Below, piece after piece: positions 29,392 to 38,555 of a stretch of 54,696 nucleotides of DNA. Source of the stretch: Flavobacteriia bacterium (lineage in GTDB: Bacteria; Bacteroidota; Bacteroidia; Flavobacteriales_D; Crocinitomicaceae); assembly GCA_947455515.1 (NCBI GenBank), contig CANGOF010000005.1:1-54696 (forward strand), read 5' to 3'. The notes below the pieces were generated by a model that did no database searches, had not been told where the DNA came from, and saw nothing but the letters and a program-made list of their open reading frames with translations. Made by a program: the position numbers and the translations under genes. Each line of letters starts with the position of its first letter. Position 1 is the first letter of the stretch.

Positions 29392-30552
29392 ATGATGAAC
29401 TATCTTACCCTACTTTTTATACTAACATTCTGTTTACAAAGTATTTCTCAATCACCTAATTTGGTCGAAAACGGTAGTTTTGAAATCATTAAAGGAAAAA
29501 TAAAAGGATTAGGAAATATTGAAGCTGCAGATGATTGGAAAAATGTTACGCTTTCAAAAGCCGATATCTTTGTTAAAGAAAATAAATTAGCTACACTTTT
29601 AACTTCAGGGAATACTTATGGTAAAGAAGATCCAAAAGAAGGTGATAATTACGCTGGAATAGTAGCATATTCTCCTAAAGATAAAGTTGCACGTACTTAT
29701 ATAACTTCCCCCCTTGCACAGCCAATGTTAAAGGGAAAGAAATACTGTGTAAGTATGTATATTTCCTTAGCAGAAGGTTCTAAGTTCTCTACAAATCAAT
29801 TAGGTATAAATTTCAATAAAAAACAACTCAAAACAGAAGATAATAAAACAATCGTCGAAAAAACTTCTATTTTACACCCTCAATCAAAAGTAGTTAATGC
29901 TACCTATGGGTGGGAAAAGGTTTGTGGAACTTATATCGCTGAGGGAGGAGAAGAATTTATTACGATAGGAAATTTTACTGCGACAGACAAAACAAAAACA
30001 GAAAAAGCATTAAAATTAAAAGATTACAAAGGTGTTCTAAGTGAAGTTGCCTATTATTATGTGGATGATATTTCTGTAATAATGGTTGATCAAAAAACAT
30101 CCTGTGAATGTGGAATCAATGATGATAAAAAAGACACATATTACCATAAAATTGTAATGTTAGAGGAAAAAATGACTCCTATTCAAAGAATTGAAGCACA
30201 TACTGCATTTTTTCCCTTTGGAAAATATGAATTACAAGAAACGAATAGATCTACAATAGATGCGGTAATTAAAGAAATGAAAGTAAATCCAAACCTAATC
30301 GTTGAGCTTTTTGGACATTTGGACATCAATGAAGCTGAATTAGCTCAAAAAAAACCATTATTTGCAGACTTAGCGAACCGAAGAATTCGCGAAGTAATGA
30401 AATACATGATGGAAAATGGAATTGAAGAAAAGCGATTAATTTCATCCCCAAAAGACGAAAAAGAACCGAACGAAGAAATAATGGATGACGATGATGAGGA
30501 TTTAAAATTAGCCAAAAATCGACGCGTAATGTTTAAAGTGAAAGGTGCCTAA
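29392..30552 (+). CDS. OmpA-family outer-membrane protein with N-terminal beta-sandwich-like domain
   Basis: This is an exported 386-aa protein. Residues 1-20 form a signal peptide (TLLFILTFCLQSISQ). Residues ~22-235 begin NLVENGSFE, typical of carbohydrate-binding-like beta-sandwich domains in secreted Bacteroidota proteins. Residues ~255-386 are an OmpA-like peptidoglycan-association domain, with FPFGKYELQ, VELFGHLD, ANRRIREVMKYM and the closing LAKNRRVMFKVKG. An acidic insert (DDDDED) precedes the last strand. It is probably periplasmic or surface-anchored through peptidoglycan. It starts three bases after hemE and overlaps or abuts the Smr gene. Confidence 0.85.
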   Translation: MMNYLTLLFILTFCLQSISQSPNLVENGSFEIIKGKIKGLGNIEAADDWKNVTLSKADIFVKENKLATLLTSGNTYGKEDPKEGDNYAGIVAYSPKDKVARTYITSPLAQPMLKGKKYCVSMYISLAEGSKFSTNQLGINFNKKQLKTEDNKTIVEKTSILHPQSKVVNATYGWEKVCGTYIAEGGEEFITIGNFTATDKTKTEKALKLKDYKGVLSEVAYYYVDDISVIMVDQKTSCECGINDDKKDTYYHKIVMLEEKMTPIQRIEAHTAFFPFGKYELQETNRSTIDAVIKEMKVNPNLIVELFGHLDINEAELAQKKPLFADLANRRIREVMKYMMENGIEEKRLISSPKDEKEPNEEIMDDDDEDLKLAKNRRVMFKVKGA

Positions 30553-30553
30553 A

Positions 30554-31105
30554 ATGTATAACTTTCAATTAGGTGAAAAAGTAGGTTTTTTCTCCGAACA
30601 AGGAACAGCTACTATTTTAGAATTTCTACCTATACAAAAAATTAGACTTATCGATAACGAAGGTTTTGAACAAATTAGAGACATTTCGGAGTTAATTCGA
30701 ATTCATAGCTTGAATTATCAGTTGGACAAACAAACCATCCCAAACGAAAAAGAAGCAATTTCAAAAAGAAGAAATATGCAGTTTTCTGTGAAAATGGAAA
30801 ACAAAAAGAAAACATCCATTTGGGAAATCGATTTACATATAGAAAACTTATTAGATAACTCAAGAAATCTAACTAATACTGAAATTTTACTAAAACAACT
30901 TACCAATTTTAAAAGCACATTTTTAAGAGCGAAAGATAAACGTATCCAAAAATTGGTAATTATTCATGGTGTTGGTGAAGGTGTTTTAAAAAATGAAATA
31001 CGGTCCTATTTATCTAAACAAGAACATATCGAATTTTATGATGCCTCCTACCTCGAATATGGAAAAGGTGCAACAGAAGTTCGTTTTACCATTTCATCGT
31101 ATTAA
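30554..31105 (+). CDS. Smr-domain protein
   Basis: This is a ~183-aa protein ending in an Smr (small MutS-related) domain, seen in IWEIDLHIENLLDN (the DLH-type motif) and LVIIHGVGEGVLKNEIRSYL (the HGxG motif). Such domains are nucleases or nucleic-acid binding modules in mismatch repair, recombination or ribosome rescue. The N-terminal ~60 residues look like a small beta-rich domain. I chose the ATG at 30554, one base after the upstream stop; an in-frame GTG at 30545 is less likely. Function in this organism is unknown. Confidence 0.85.
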   Translation: MYNFQLGEKVGFFSEQGTATILEFLPIQKIRLIDNEGFEQIRDISELIRIHSLNYQLDKQTIPNEKEAISKRRNMQFSVKMENKKKTSIWEIDLHIENLLDNSRNLTNTEILLKQLTNFKSTFLRAKDKRIQKLVIIHGVGEGVLKNEIRSYLSKQEHIEFYDASYLEYGKGATEVRFTISSY

Positions 31106-31107
31106 TT

Positions 31108-31866
31108 ATGAAAATATTACTATCTCCTGCTAAATCTTTAGATTATTCAAAATCATTAGATAAACCATTTGTAAATCCGCCTACATACATAAAGGAAACT
31201 GAACAATTGGTTGCGAAACTAAAAAAAATTAGTCCCAAGAAATTAATGGAGATGATGCATATCTCTTCTGATCTTGCTCATTTAAATTATGACAGATACC
31301 AAGCTTGGGTTACTCCCTCTGAAGAAAGCAAAGAAGTAAAAGCGTGTATCGAAGTATTTAATGGGGAAGTTTACAAAGGATTAGATCCGTTTTCTTGGTC
31401 ACAAGAAGAACTTATTATCGCAAATAACAACATCCGAATTTTATCTGGACTATATGGGATTTTAAAACCTTTGGATCTTGTATATCCCTACCGATTAGAA
31501 ATGGGAACTAAATGGCAAATTACACCAAAAGTCAAAAATTTATATGCTTTTTGGTCAGAAAAATTAACCAAACAATTAAATTCTGAGCAAGCTAAAGAAG
31601 TTTTAAATCTAGCATCTTCAGAATATAATAAAGTCATTAATTTCAAACAATTGAAAGCAAAGGTAATCACTCCTACTTTCAAAGATTTTAGCAATGGTCA
31701 GTACAAAGTGGTCATGATGTATGCTAAACATGCTCGTGGAGCAATGGCGAATTACTGTATTCAAAAAAATATAAAAAGTCTAGAAGAATTGAAAGTATAT
31801 GCTGTTGATGGATATACCTTTGATGCAAAAACTTCCACAGAAACTGAATGGAATTTTATTCGATGA
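31108..31866 (+). CDS. yaaA: YaaA family peroxide-stress protein
   Basis: This is a cytoplasmic 252-aa protein of the YaaA/UPF0246 (DUF328) family, which in E. coli limits free iron and DNA damage during hydrogen-peroxide stress. The family opening MKILLSPAKSLDY and the conserved ILSGLYGILKPLDLVYPYRLEMGTK region are present, as is KHARGAMANYCI. Length matches the family. Two bases separate it from the Smr gene, and its stop overlaps the start of the following frameshifted gene by four bases (ATGA). Confidence 0.93.
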   Translation: MKILLSPAKSLDYSKSLDKPFVNPPTYIKETEQLVAKLKKISPKKLMEMMHISSDLAHLNYDRYQAWVTPSEESKEVKACIEVFNGEVYKGLDPFSWSQEELIIANNNIRILSGLYGILKPLDLVYPYRLEMGTKWQITPKVKNLYAFWSEKLTKQLNSEQAKEVLNLASSEYNKVINFKQLKAKVITPTFKDFSNGQYKVVMMYAKHARGAMANYCIQKNIKSLEELKVYAVDGYTFDAKTSTETEWNFIR

Positions 31867-32628
31867 AACACAAAAAAAATAGTCGTTTATTTTTTATCCT
31901 CATTTTATTCATTGCAATATTTTACATCCTTCCTTTTCTTTTTGTTAAATTCCATAAACTTGATTTTGCATATACCGTTTTGTTTTCTATCGCAAAAAAT
32001 GAAACCCGTTTAAATATTTCAAACACTGAAAAAGTGTATAAACTTTACACCTATATACATAACAAGATTCAGAAACCAAATTCCTCATTTTCAAAAAAAA
32101 AATAATATTTTAGGTGAAAGTGGAAAACCATTAATGATTGGTCAAGGCTATTGCGATGAACAATGTAATACTTTATTATCCCTTGTAAACACATTAAAAT
32201 TAAAAGGAAGACTTATCTTTTTATATGGCAAAGACTCTATTTCACACCATTCAGTTTGTGAAATTAAGATTGATAATCAGTATTGTATGTTTGATCCATT
32301 TTATGGAATAATAATACGTGATAAATATGGTAAAATCGTATGTGTAAAATCCATCGTTGATCGTATCAAACTTATTAAGAGTACACCCAAAAACTCAGAG
32401 ATTTCGATTAATGAATATAAGGCTTTATACAGTAAGAAATATGGATACAAAATCGCTAAGTATAATCAAATCCTTCAATTACCAGATGAAAAAAGAATAC
32501 ATACATACTATACAATATGGTATTTGATATTCGGTGAATCAAGTAGAAAACGATTATTTTCCTATTATTATAAAATGAATCAAGTTGCTTATAAAGAGCA
32601 AAAAAAAATCAATAAACTATTTGAGTGA
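31863..32628 (+). pseudogene. Transglutaminase-like protein gene, frameshifted at an A10 tract
   Basis: Two frames together encode one protein of ~255 aa. The first (31863-32105) gives a signal anchor (LFFILILFIAIFYILPFLFV) and ends SFSKKK-stop. The second continues from NILGESGKPLMIGQGYC to 32628. The join is a run of ten adenines at 32093-32102; nine would restore the frame. The second part has the transglutaminase-like triad candidates: Cys in GYCDEQC, His in HHSVCEIKI, and Asp in MFDPFYG. It could be a real broken gene, a sequencing error, or a gene expressed by slippage on the A-tract. The 3' end overlaps the convergent glycosyltransferase by 12 bases. Confidence 0.75.
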
Positions 32629-33915
32629 CTTTTTTAATTCTATCCATTTAGACATATACTTGGTGGCCTGAAAACTTTGATATTGTAACAAACTACCCAT
32701 AAAATTTTGTCTTCGATGCATTTCTAAATTGTAGAATAGTTCTTCTAAATGAGAAATAAAAGAATTATCTTTTTTGATATACCTGGATTGAATCAGTTGA
32801 ACACCATTTTCTACTGAATCTTGCCATATTTTCTCATAAGAATATAAGGATACAGCCGCATCAGCAAAAGCTTCTGCTCCTTCTTCAATACTACCATTCC
32901 AGGCATTATCACCATGCATCGATTCTGCACCGACAGATGTCGTTACACTTGGAACACCGCGTAACATGGCTTCCATTAATTTTCCTTTGATTCCTGCTCC
33001 GAATCGTAATGGAGCTAAAAATACTCGTGTAGAATCATACACTTCTTCCAAATTATTTGCTCGACCTTTAACTATAAAACCTTCTTTTGGATTATGAAGA
33101 TCCAATACTTTTTGAGAAGGATATGCACCAAATATGTGAAGTTCCACTTGTGGAAGTTTTTTACGAATAATAGGCCAAATTTCTTTTTTCAAAAATAAAA
33201 CAGCATCCCAATTTGGTTCATGTAAAAAATTACCAATAAATGAGAAATTAGATTTTAGGTGGAATTGATACTGTAGGGATGTTGCATTTGTTTGATACTG
33301 TAGGGATGTTGCATTTGTTTGATACTGTAGGGATGTTGCATGCAACATCCCTACAGTATCAACCCACATCGGTAAATACGCAAACAACGATTCATCCAAT
33401 TTAAATACATTTTTCAAAATGTACATTTCGAATTCTGAAATAATCCAGGTAATATCGCAACGTAAAATACTTGCTATTTCACGTTTAGCGGTTTCTTCGA
33501 CTAATAAATCTGAAACTTCAAATTCTCTATTTTCTTTTAGTGCTTTTTGGCGAGCTTTTCGTAAACAATGAAGATCTTCCGTATCTAAAATTCGTAATGC
33601 ATTAGGACAATTTTCAGTTACACGCCAACCATAATGCTCTTCCGTGATGTAACGATCAAAGACAACCATTGTAGGCTTTAATTCAGAAACAAACACATCA
33701 AAACTATGGTCATTGAGCAGAATAGAATGACAGATAACCCCCAAGTTTTCCAAAGGAAAACTAAATTCACTACGTGCAGCTGAGCAGGCAAAAGATACAT
33801 GATAATCTTGTTCTAAAAACGAATGGACTATTTGTAACATACGTACCCCAGCAGCAGAAGAGTTTGGTTCAGGCCAGACAAGTCCAATAAACAATACGTG
33901 GTGTTTCATCCTCAA
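32617..33915 (-). CDS. GT-B glycosyltransferase with in-frame palindromic repeat insertion
   Basis: This is a 432-aa family-4-like glycosyltransferase. The N-terminus HHVLFIGLVWPEPNSSAAG fits the donor-side loop. The C-terminal domain carries FSFIGNFLHEPNWDAVLFL, VELHIFGAYPS, and the PLRFGAGIKGKLMEAMLRGVPSV segment typical of the group. About 28 residues between MWVDTVG and FHLKSNFSF are encoded by a palindromic repeat element (33267-33360), giving three copies of ATSLQYQ. The reading frame survives. The insert lies in the linker region before the C-terminal domain, so activity may be kept. An ATG two codons downstream (33909) is an alternative start. Sugar specificity unknown. Confidence 0.85.
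   Translation of the reverse strand: MRMKHHVLFIGLVWPEPNSSAAGVRMLQIVHSFLEQDYHVSFACSAARSEFSFPLENLGVICHSILLNDHSFDVFVSELKPTMVVFDRYITEEHYGWRVTENCPNALRILDTEDLHCLRKARQKALKENREFEVSDLLVEETAKREIASILRCDITWIISEFEMYILKNVFKLDESLFAYLPMWVDTVGMLHATSLQYQTNATSLQYQTNATSLQYQFHLKSNFSFIGNFLHEPNWDAVLFLKKEIWPIIRKKLPQVELHIFGAYPSQKVLDLHNPKEGFIVKGRANNLEEVYDSTRVFLAPLRFGAGIKGKLMEAMLRGVPSVTTSVGAESMHGDNAWNGSIEEGAEAFADAAVSLYSYEKIWQDSVENGVQLIQSRYIKKDNSFISHLEELFYNLEMHRRQNFMGSLLQYQSFQATKYMSKWIELKKSLK
33267..33360. repeat. REP-like palindromic element: three 27-bp direct copies plus one inverted copy
   Basis: GATACTGTAGGGATGTTGCA begins at 33267, 33294 and 33321, the first two followed by TTTGTTT so that the unit is 27 bp. The third runs straight into its own inverse, giving a perfect 40-bp palindrome (33321-33360). 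Unit length is a multiple of three, so the glycosyltransferase frame is preserved. Confidence 0.93.
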
Positions 33916-33927
33916 ATCGAACTTAAA

Positions 33928-35040
33928 CTATTTGATTTGGTAAAATTTAATACCTAACTCTTGTTCGATTTTGCGTATTCGTTTGATTTCTTTAGATTCT
34001 ATAAACGCAATTGAAATACCTTTTTTACCAGCACGAGCAGTCCTTCCACTTCGGTGGGTGTAATTTTCAATATCATCTGGTAATTCATAATGAACCACAA
34101 AAGACAAATCCTCTACATCTATACCACGTGCAGCAATATCGGTTGCAACAAGAAAAGCAAATGTTCCCTTTTTGAACATACGCATCACTTTTTCACGTTC
34201 TCTTTGTTCTAAATCACCATGGATTACTCCAACACTGTGATTATTTTCTTTTAACTTATCCGAAATAAACTGAGCAGAGGCCTTTGTCCTACAAAAGAAA
34301 ATTCCTGTTTTGTTGGGTTGTGTTATAAGAAAATGTGTTAAATACGCGAACTTTTGTTTTGGATCACACACAAAATACTGGTGTTCAATTCCAGAATTCA
34401 TGTTTTTTTGTTTGTTTACTTGAATTCGTTTTGCATCTTCCGATAAATAATTAGTGATGATTAACTCTAATTCATTCGGTATCGTTGCAGAAAACAACCA
34501 AGTAAAACTGTTTTTATGCGTTTGTCTTAATATTGTTTCCACATCTTTTTGAAAACCCATTTTCAACATTTCATCCGCTTCGTCTAACACTACCGTATTT
34601 ACACCAGTAAGGTCTACTACTTTTCGTTCCAATAAATCGATCAAACGTCCAGGAGTCGCTACAATAATTTGTGTTGGTCTCGAAAGTGCACGAATTTGTA
34701 AATCTATTTTTTCACCTCCGTACACTGCTTGGACATACACATTAGTAGTGTATTTTGTCATTTTAAAGAGTTGTTTGGAAATTTGCTGACATAATTCACG
34801 AGTCGGTGCCAAAATTAAGGATTGCACATTCGGTGAAGTTGCATCAATTTTTTGAATAATTGGAATACCAAACGTAGCTGTTTTACCAGTCCCAGTTTGT
34901 GCTTGACCTACGAAATCTGAATTATATTCCAATAAAAAAGGCAACGCTTTTTGCTGAATTTCAGTAGGTTCTGTTATGTTGATATCGTTTAATGCTTTAA
35001 TTAGGTAGTTTTCAACTCCTAATTCCTTAAAATTAGCCAC
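33928..35040 (-). CDS. DEAD-box ATP-dependent RNA helicase (core only)
   Basis: This is a superfamily 2 RNA helicase that unwinds or remodels RNA structures in ribosome assembly or mRNA turnover. Motifs in order: Q motif (TEIQQKALP), motif I AQTGTGKT (47-54), Ia PTRELCQQ, Ib TPGRLIDLL, II DEAD (153-156), III SAT (184-186), IV FFCRTKASAQF, V VATDIAARGID and VI HRSGRTARAGKKG. At 370 aa it is the two-domain core with almost no C-terminal extension, resembling the short RhlE/DbpA-like forms. It lies 12 bases upstream of the glycosyltransferase on the same strand. Confidence 0.95.
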   Translation of the reverse strand: MANFKELGVENYLIKALNDINITEPTEIQQKALPFLLEYNSDFVGQAQTGTGKTATFGIPIIQKIDATSPNVQSLILAPTRELCQQISKQLFKMTKYTTNVYVQAVYGGEKIDLQIRALSRPTQIIVATPGRLIDLLERKVVDLTGVNTVVLDEADEMLKMGFQKDVETILRQTHKNSFTWLFSATIPNELELIITNYLSEDAKRIQVNKQKNMNSGIEHQYFVCDPKQKFAYLTHFLITQPNKTGIFFCRTKASAQFISDKLKENNHSVGVIHGDLEQREREKVMRMFKKGTFAFLVATDIAARGIDVEDLSFVVHYELPDDIENYTHRSGRTARAGKKGISIAFIESKEIKRIRKIEQELGIKFYQIK

Positions 35041-35065
35041 ACTTTACTATTTAATTGAGAATAAA

Positions 35066-35935
35066 TTATTCTTCTGATTCGTTTAATTGGTTGTCCCAAT
35101 AATCATTTAGGTACGATTGAATTTTTCTACCAACGGTATTGAAATAACGTTTTGTACGGTATCCTCCTACCCAAACTATTCCTCGAATGGCATTAGTTAA
35201 GAAAATTTCATCTGCAGCTAATAAATTTTGAGGTAAAATTGCACATTCGTACACCTTAATTCCATGGCTCAGTGCAATATTGATGACTTGCATTCGCATC
35301 GTACCTGCCAAACAACCGTCTTCTAAACTTGGAGTATATAAAACACCATTACTAACTACAAATAAATTCGAATTGGAACTTTCAATAACTGCATCATTTT
35401 CATTAATTAACAAATAATCATCCAATCCTTTTTCTTTTGCTGCGATAGACGTCATGACATACAACAAACCGTTTTTTGTTTTGAAATTAGCTAAAAAGTT
35501 TTTTTGTTTTTTTATTTCACGGTAAATATCTACTTCATATCCTTTTGAATTTAATTCAAAATAATTGGATTCGTATGGATAAACCTCTATAAAGTAAGAT
35601 ATTTCGTTGGTTTCTGGAATGTACGTTCCTCCTAATGCTCTATCCAAAGAAATTCTACATTTCCCTCCTTCTTTTATTGCGGATAATGCAATTAGTTCTT
35701 TTACTTTATCTTCAAAAAATTCCACCGTAAAAAATGAAGGAAAACGCATTTTGATTGCTTTCGCACCTTCCACCATACGATTAAAATGGTTTACCACATT
35801 AATTGGTTTACCATTCATAATTCGAATACTTTCAAACAATCCATCCCCATAAAGATAGGAACGATTCCCTGCTGCAATAGTAGCTCCTTTGTTAGGAATT
35901 ACTGCTCCATTATTATTAACAAATAAATCTTGCAT
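35066..35935 (-). CDS. Class IV aminotransferase (branched-chain / aminodeoxychorismate lyase type)
   Basis: This is a PLP enzyme of fold type IV, 289 aa. Supporting motifs are GDGLFESIRIMNGKP near the N-terminus, ANFKTKNGLLYVMT holding the probable PLP lysine, DDYLLINENDAVIESSNSNLF, and DGCLAGTMR. The family includes branched-chain aminotransferase, D-amino-acid aminotransferase and 4-amino-4-deoxychorismate lyase (PabC); sequence alone does not separate them here. The gene is four bases from the rhomboid gene on the same strand, a neighbour with no obvious metabolic link. Confidence 0.88.
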   Translation of the reverse strand: MQDLFVNNNGAVIPNKGATIAAGNRSYLYGDGLFESIRIMNGKPINVVNHFNRMVEGAKAIKMRFPSFFTVEFFEDKVKELIALSAIKEGGKCRISLDRALGGTYIPETNEISYFIEVYPYESNYFELNSKGYEVDIYREIKKQKNFLANFKTKNGLLYVMTSIAAKEKGLDDYLLINENDAVIESSNSNLFVVSNGVLYTPSLEDGCLAGTMRMQVINIALSHGIKVYECAILPQNLLAADEIFLTNAIRGIVWVGGYRTKRYFNTVGRKIQSYLNDYWDNQLNESEE

Positions 35936-35938
35936 ACA

Positions 35939-36547
35939 TTAAGGCATTATACTATGTAAAAATTCTTTTCCTTTATCGGCATTGATCAATAAAACATACA
36001 ATACCCCAAACACGGCACCACCGATATGTGCATCGTGGGCAATATTTGTTTTTTGTTTTTTAAACATCCAAAATTCAAATGCTAAATAAAGTGGGCCAAA
36101 GATATAGGCTGGAATCATAATTGGTAGAAATATTAATCCCATTTTCATTGTTGGGTTCCACATAATCCCTGCGAAAACAATCGCTGAAACGGCTCCAGAA
36201 GCCCCCAAGGACAAGTAGTTTGGATTTTCTTGATTTCGTATGTAAGGCCACAAAGTAGAAAATAAACCTCCAACAAAATATAAAATAAAAAAATGAATCA
36301 ATCCATTCGATTCTCCAAAATGAGTATATAATTCACCTTCAATCATGGTACCAAACATGAATAAAGAGATCATGTTAAAAAGTAGATGAGATAAATCCGC
36401 ATGAATAAACATGTGAGATATATAGCGAGAAAGTTCATTGTTATGTTTAACTAGGTATGGCGAAAACACCCATTTACTAATCATTTGAGGGCTTTTAAAT
36501 CCCATAAAAGAAATGATAGCGGTAGCAATGATAATTAGAATTGTCAT
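35939..36547 (-). CDS. Rhomboid family intramembrane serine protease
   Basis: This is a 202-aa polytopic membrane protease that cuts membrane proteins inside the bilayer. The catalytic serine is Ser117 in LGASGAVSA and the catalytic histidine His174 in HDAHIGG. The conserved HMFIHADLSHLLFNMISL precedes them. Six membrane segments fit the basic rhomboid core, with no extra domains. It is transcribed away from rpe; the 113-base gap between them (36548-36660) has only a weak -7-like TAATTTTA near 36631. Confidence 0.93.
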   Translation of the reverse strand: MTILIIIATAIISFMGFKSPQMISKWVFSPYLVKHNNELSRYISHMFIHADLSHLLFNMISLFMFGTMIEGELYTHFGESNGLIHFFILYFVGGLFSTLWPYIRNQENPNYLSLGASGAVSAIVFAGIMWNPTMKMGLIFLPIMIPAYIFGPLYLAFEFWMFKKQKTNIAHDAHIGGAVFGVLYVLLINADKGKEFLHSIMP

Positions 36548-36660
36548 GTAAACGTTATAATACGAAGTAAATATAAGGATTGCTGATGAAATTTTGAGGT
36601 TTAAATTTCAACAATCTATTATAATCCGTAATTTTAACGTCAAATCAAAAAAAGAGAATT

Positions 36661-37311
36661 ATGAGCGTACTTATTTCCCCATCGATGTTATCCTGTGACT
36701 TTGCGAATATGCAACGTGACATTGAAATGATTAATGCTAGTCAAGCAGATTGGTTTCACGTAGATGTAATGGATGGTGTATTTGTACCAAATATTTCTTT
36801 TGGTTTTCCAGTGATCGAAGCAATGAAACGTCATGCAACCAAACCCTTGGATGTTCATATCATGATTGAAAATCCAGACGATTACATTGCAGAATTTAAA
36901 CGTTGCGGAACAGATATTTTAACTGTTCATTACGAAGCGTGTAGACATTTACACCGTACGATACAAGCGATCAAACAAGCGGGGATGAAAGCTGGTGTAG
37001 CATTGAATCCACATACCCCTGTTAGTGCACTAACAGATGTGATTGCTGATTTGGATTTAGTGTTAATTATGTCCGTAAATCCAGGTTTTGGAGGACAAAA
37101 ATTCATTGCTAATGCAGTGAATAAAGTTGCTGAAACTAAACAATTAATTCAAGAAAAAGGTTCTACCGCCTTAATTGAAGTGGATGGAGGAGTTAATTTA
37201 GAAACAGGAAAATTATTAGTAGATGCTGGGGCTGACGTATTAGTTGCAGGAAGTTTTGTATTCGGTTCTACAAATCCAAGTGAGACGATTGAAACATTGA
37301 AAGGATTGTAA
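36661..37311 (+). CDS. rpe: Ribulose-phosphate 3-epimerase
   Basis: This is a cytosolic TIM-barrel enzyme interconverting ribulose 5-phosphate and xylulose 5-phosphate in the pentose phosphate pathway. The 216-aa sequence shows the family pattern: SPSMLSCDFANM, the metal-binding HVDVMDGVFVPNISFG, LDVHIMIENPD, VNPGFGGQKF and EVDGGVN with the catalytic aspartate. Length is normal. It is divergent from the rhomboid gene and followed by a 154-base gap with the sucD promoter. Confidence 0.97.
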   Translation: MSVLISPSMLSCDFANMQRDIEMINASQADWFHVDVMDGVFVPNISFGFPVIEAMKRHATKPLDVHIMIENPDDYIAEFKRCGTDILTVHYEACRHLHRTIQAIKQAGMKAGVALNPHTPVSALTDVIADLDLVLIMSVNPGFGGQKFIANAVNKVAETKQLIQEKGSTALIEVDGGVNLETGKLLVDAGADVLVAGSFVFGSTNPSETIETLKGL

Positions 37312-37398
37312 TACAAAAACTTAAATTCTTATCTAATTGAAGATACAAAGCTTTTAAACAAAATTCAAAGAAACGAATTCACTTTTTTCAACTAAAAG

Positions 37399-37429
37399 TT
37401 GGTAATCCCCTTACAAAATCCTACTTTTG
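37399..37429 (+). promoter_or_regulatory. Bacteroidota-type promoter of sucD
   Basis: A TTG at 37399-37401, a 20-base spacer and a perfect TANNTTTG (TACTTTTG, 37422-37429) match the Bacteroidota housekeeping promoter. Transcription would start near 37436, leaving a leader of ~30 bases before the sucD ATG at 37466. The rest of the gap (37312-37398) shows nothing notable. Confidence 0.6.
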
Positions 37430-37465
37430 GTCTACAAAAATTAATAACATAAAAAATCCGTCAAA

Positions 37466-38344
37466 ATGGGTGTACTAGTTAGCAAAGATTCAAGAGTAAT
37501 TGTTCAAGGTTTTACAGGAAGTGAAGGAACTTTCCATGCTTCTCAAATGATTGAATATGGAACAAACGTAGTTGGAGGTGTTACTCCAGGTAAAGGTGGT
37601 TCTACGCATTTAGATAAACCAGTATTTAATACGGTTGTTGACGCAGTAAACGCTACAAAAGCGGATGTATCTATTATTTTTGTACCACCAGCTTTTGCTG
37701 CAGATGCAATTATGGAAGCTGCAAATGCAGGTATCAAAGTAATCGTTTGTATTACAGAAGGTATTCCAGTAAATGACATGGTGAAAGCAAAAGAATATAT
37801 CAAAGGATATGACACTCGTTTAATTGGTCCTAACTGCCCAGGTGTTATTACCGCTGGTGAAGCAAAAGTTGGTATCATGCCAGGATTTGTTTTCAAAAAA
37901 GGTAAAATCGGTATCGTATCTAAATCTGGTACATTAACATATGAAGCTGCTGACCAAGTTGCAAAAGCAGGATTAGGAATTACTACTGCAATCGGTATTG
38001 GTGGAGATCCAATCATTGGAACTACTACGAAAGAAGCGGTTGAGTTATTAATGAATGATCCAGAAACGGAAGGTATCATCATGATTGGTGAAATCGGAGG
38101 TAACTTAGAAGCAATTGCTGCTCGTTGGATTAAAGAAAACGGAACAAAACCAGTTGTAGGATTCATCGCAGGTGAAACTGCTCCAGCAGGAAGAACAATG
38201 GGGCACGCAGGTGCAATTGTTGGTGGACATGACGACACTGCTCAAGCCAAAAAACGTATCATGAGAGAATGTGGAATTCATGTAGTGGATTCTCCAGCGG
38301 AGATTGGTAAAAAGATGGCAGAAGTTATGGCAGTTCTAGCTTAA
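37466..38344 (+). CDS. sucD: Succinyl-CoA synthetase subunit alpha
   Basis: This is a TCA-cycle enzyme subunit forming succinate and ATP/GTP from succinyl-CoA. The CoA-binding Rossmann domain begins [19 protein letters not shown], and the second domain has [20 protein letters not shown] and the phospho-histidine loop [13 protein letters not shown]. Length (292 aa) is standard. The beta subunit gene (sucC) is not adjacent, which is common in Bacteroidota. It has its own promoter and a terminator at 38497-38527, so it appears monocistronic. Confidence 0.97.
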   Translation: MGVLVSKDSRVIVQGFTGSEGTFHASQMIEYGTNVVGGVTPGKGGSTHLDKPVFNTVVDAVNATKADVSIIFVPPAFAADAIMEAANAGIKVIVCITEGIPVNDMVKAKEYIKGYDTRLIGPNCPGVITAGEAKVGIMPGFVFKKGKIGIVSKSGTLTYEAADQVAKAGLGITTAIGIGGDPIIGTTTKEAVELLMNDPETEGIIMIGEIGGNLEAIAARWIKENGTKPVVGFIAGETAPAGRTMGHAGAIVGGHDDTAQAKKRIMRECGIHVVDSPAEIGKKMAEVMAVLA

Positions 38345-38373
38345 TGAATATAAAATTCGATTTCTCATCGTTC

Positions 38374-38431
38374 GACTGCTAAATTTGATTTATCATGTAC
38401 TTAAGTACACTCAAAAAACAAATTTCTAGTC
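38374..38431. repeat. Imperfect stem-loop downstream of sucD
   Basis: Symmetric pieces lie around the 12-bp palindrome GTACTTAAGTAC (38397-38408): AAATTTG/CAAATTT and GACT/AGTC on either side. It could be an mRNA 3' structure or a dispersed intergenic repeat. It is separate from the terminator that follows. Confidence 0.45.
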
Positions 38432-38496
38432 TGCCTCGATTAATCAAATTTTAATTATTCATTGTAAACTTGATAAATAATATCATTAAAATATTT

Positions 38497-38527
38497 AAAA
38501 GCTGTTTCATTTGAGACAGCTTTTTTT
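38497..38527 (+). terminator. Rho-independent terminator of sucD
   Basis: A 12-bp stem (AAAAGCTGTTTC with GAGACAGCTTTT, one G-U pair), a four-base ATTT loop and a run of seven T. It ends about 30 bases before the signal-peptide ATG of the next gene. Confidence 0.88.
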
Positions 38528-38555
38528 ATTCGATAAAAATGATAACTTTATAGGT

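Noticed and set aside
33267-33360. CRISPR array candidate
   Set aside because: The copies are contiguous with identical 7-base joins rather than unique spacers, and they lie inside a coding frame.
37543-38238. Long open frame (231 codons) on the minus strand opposite sucD
   Set aside because: It is an antisense shadow of a certain gene, its translation has no recognizable domain and is low in plausible structure.
38511-38555. Upstream ATG as start of the T9SS type B protein
   Set aside because: It lies inside the sucD terminator stem-loop and would put 15 charged residues before the signal peptide.
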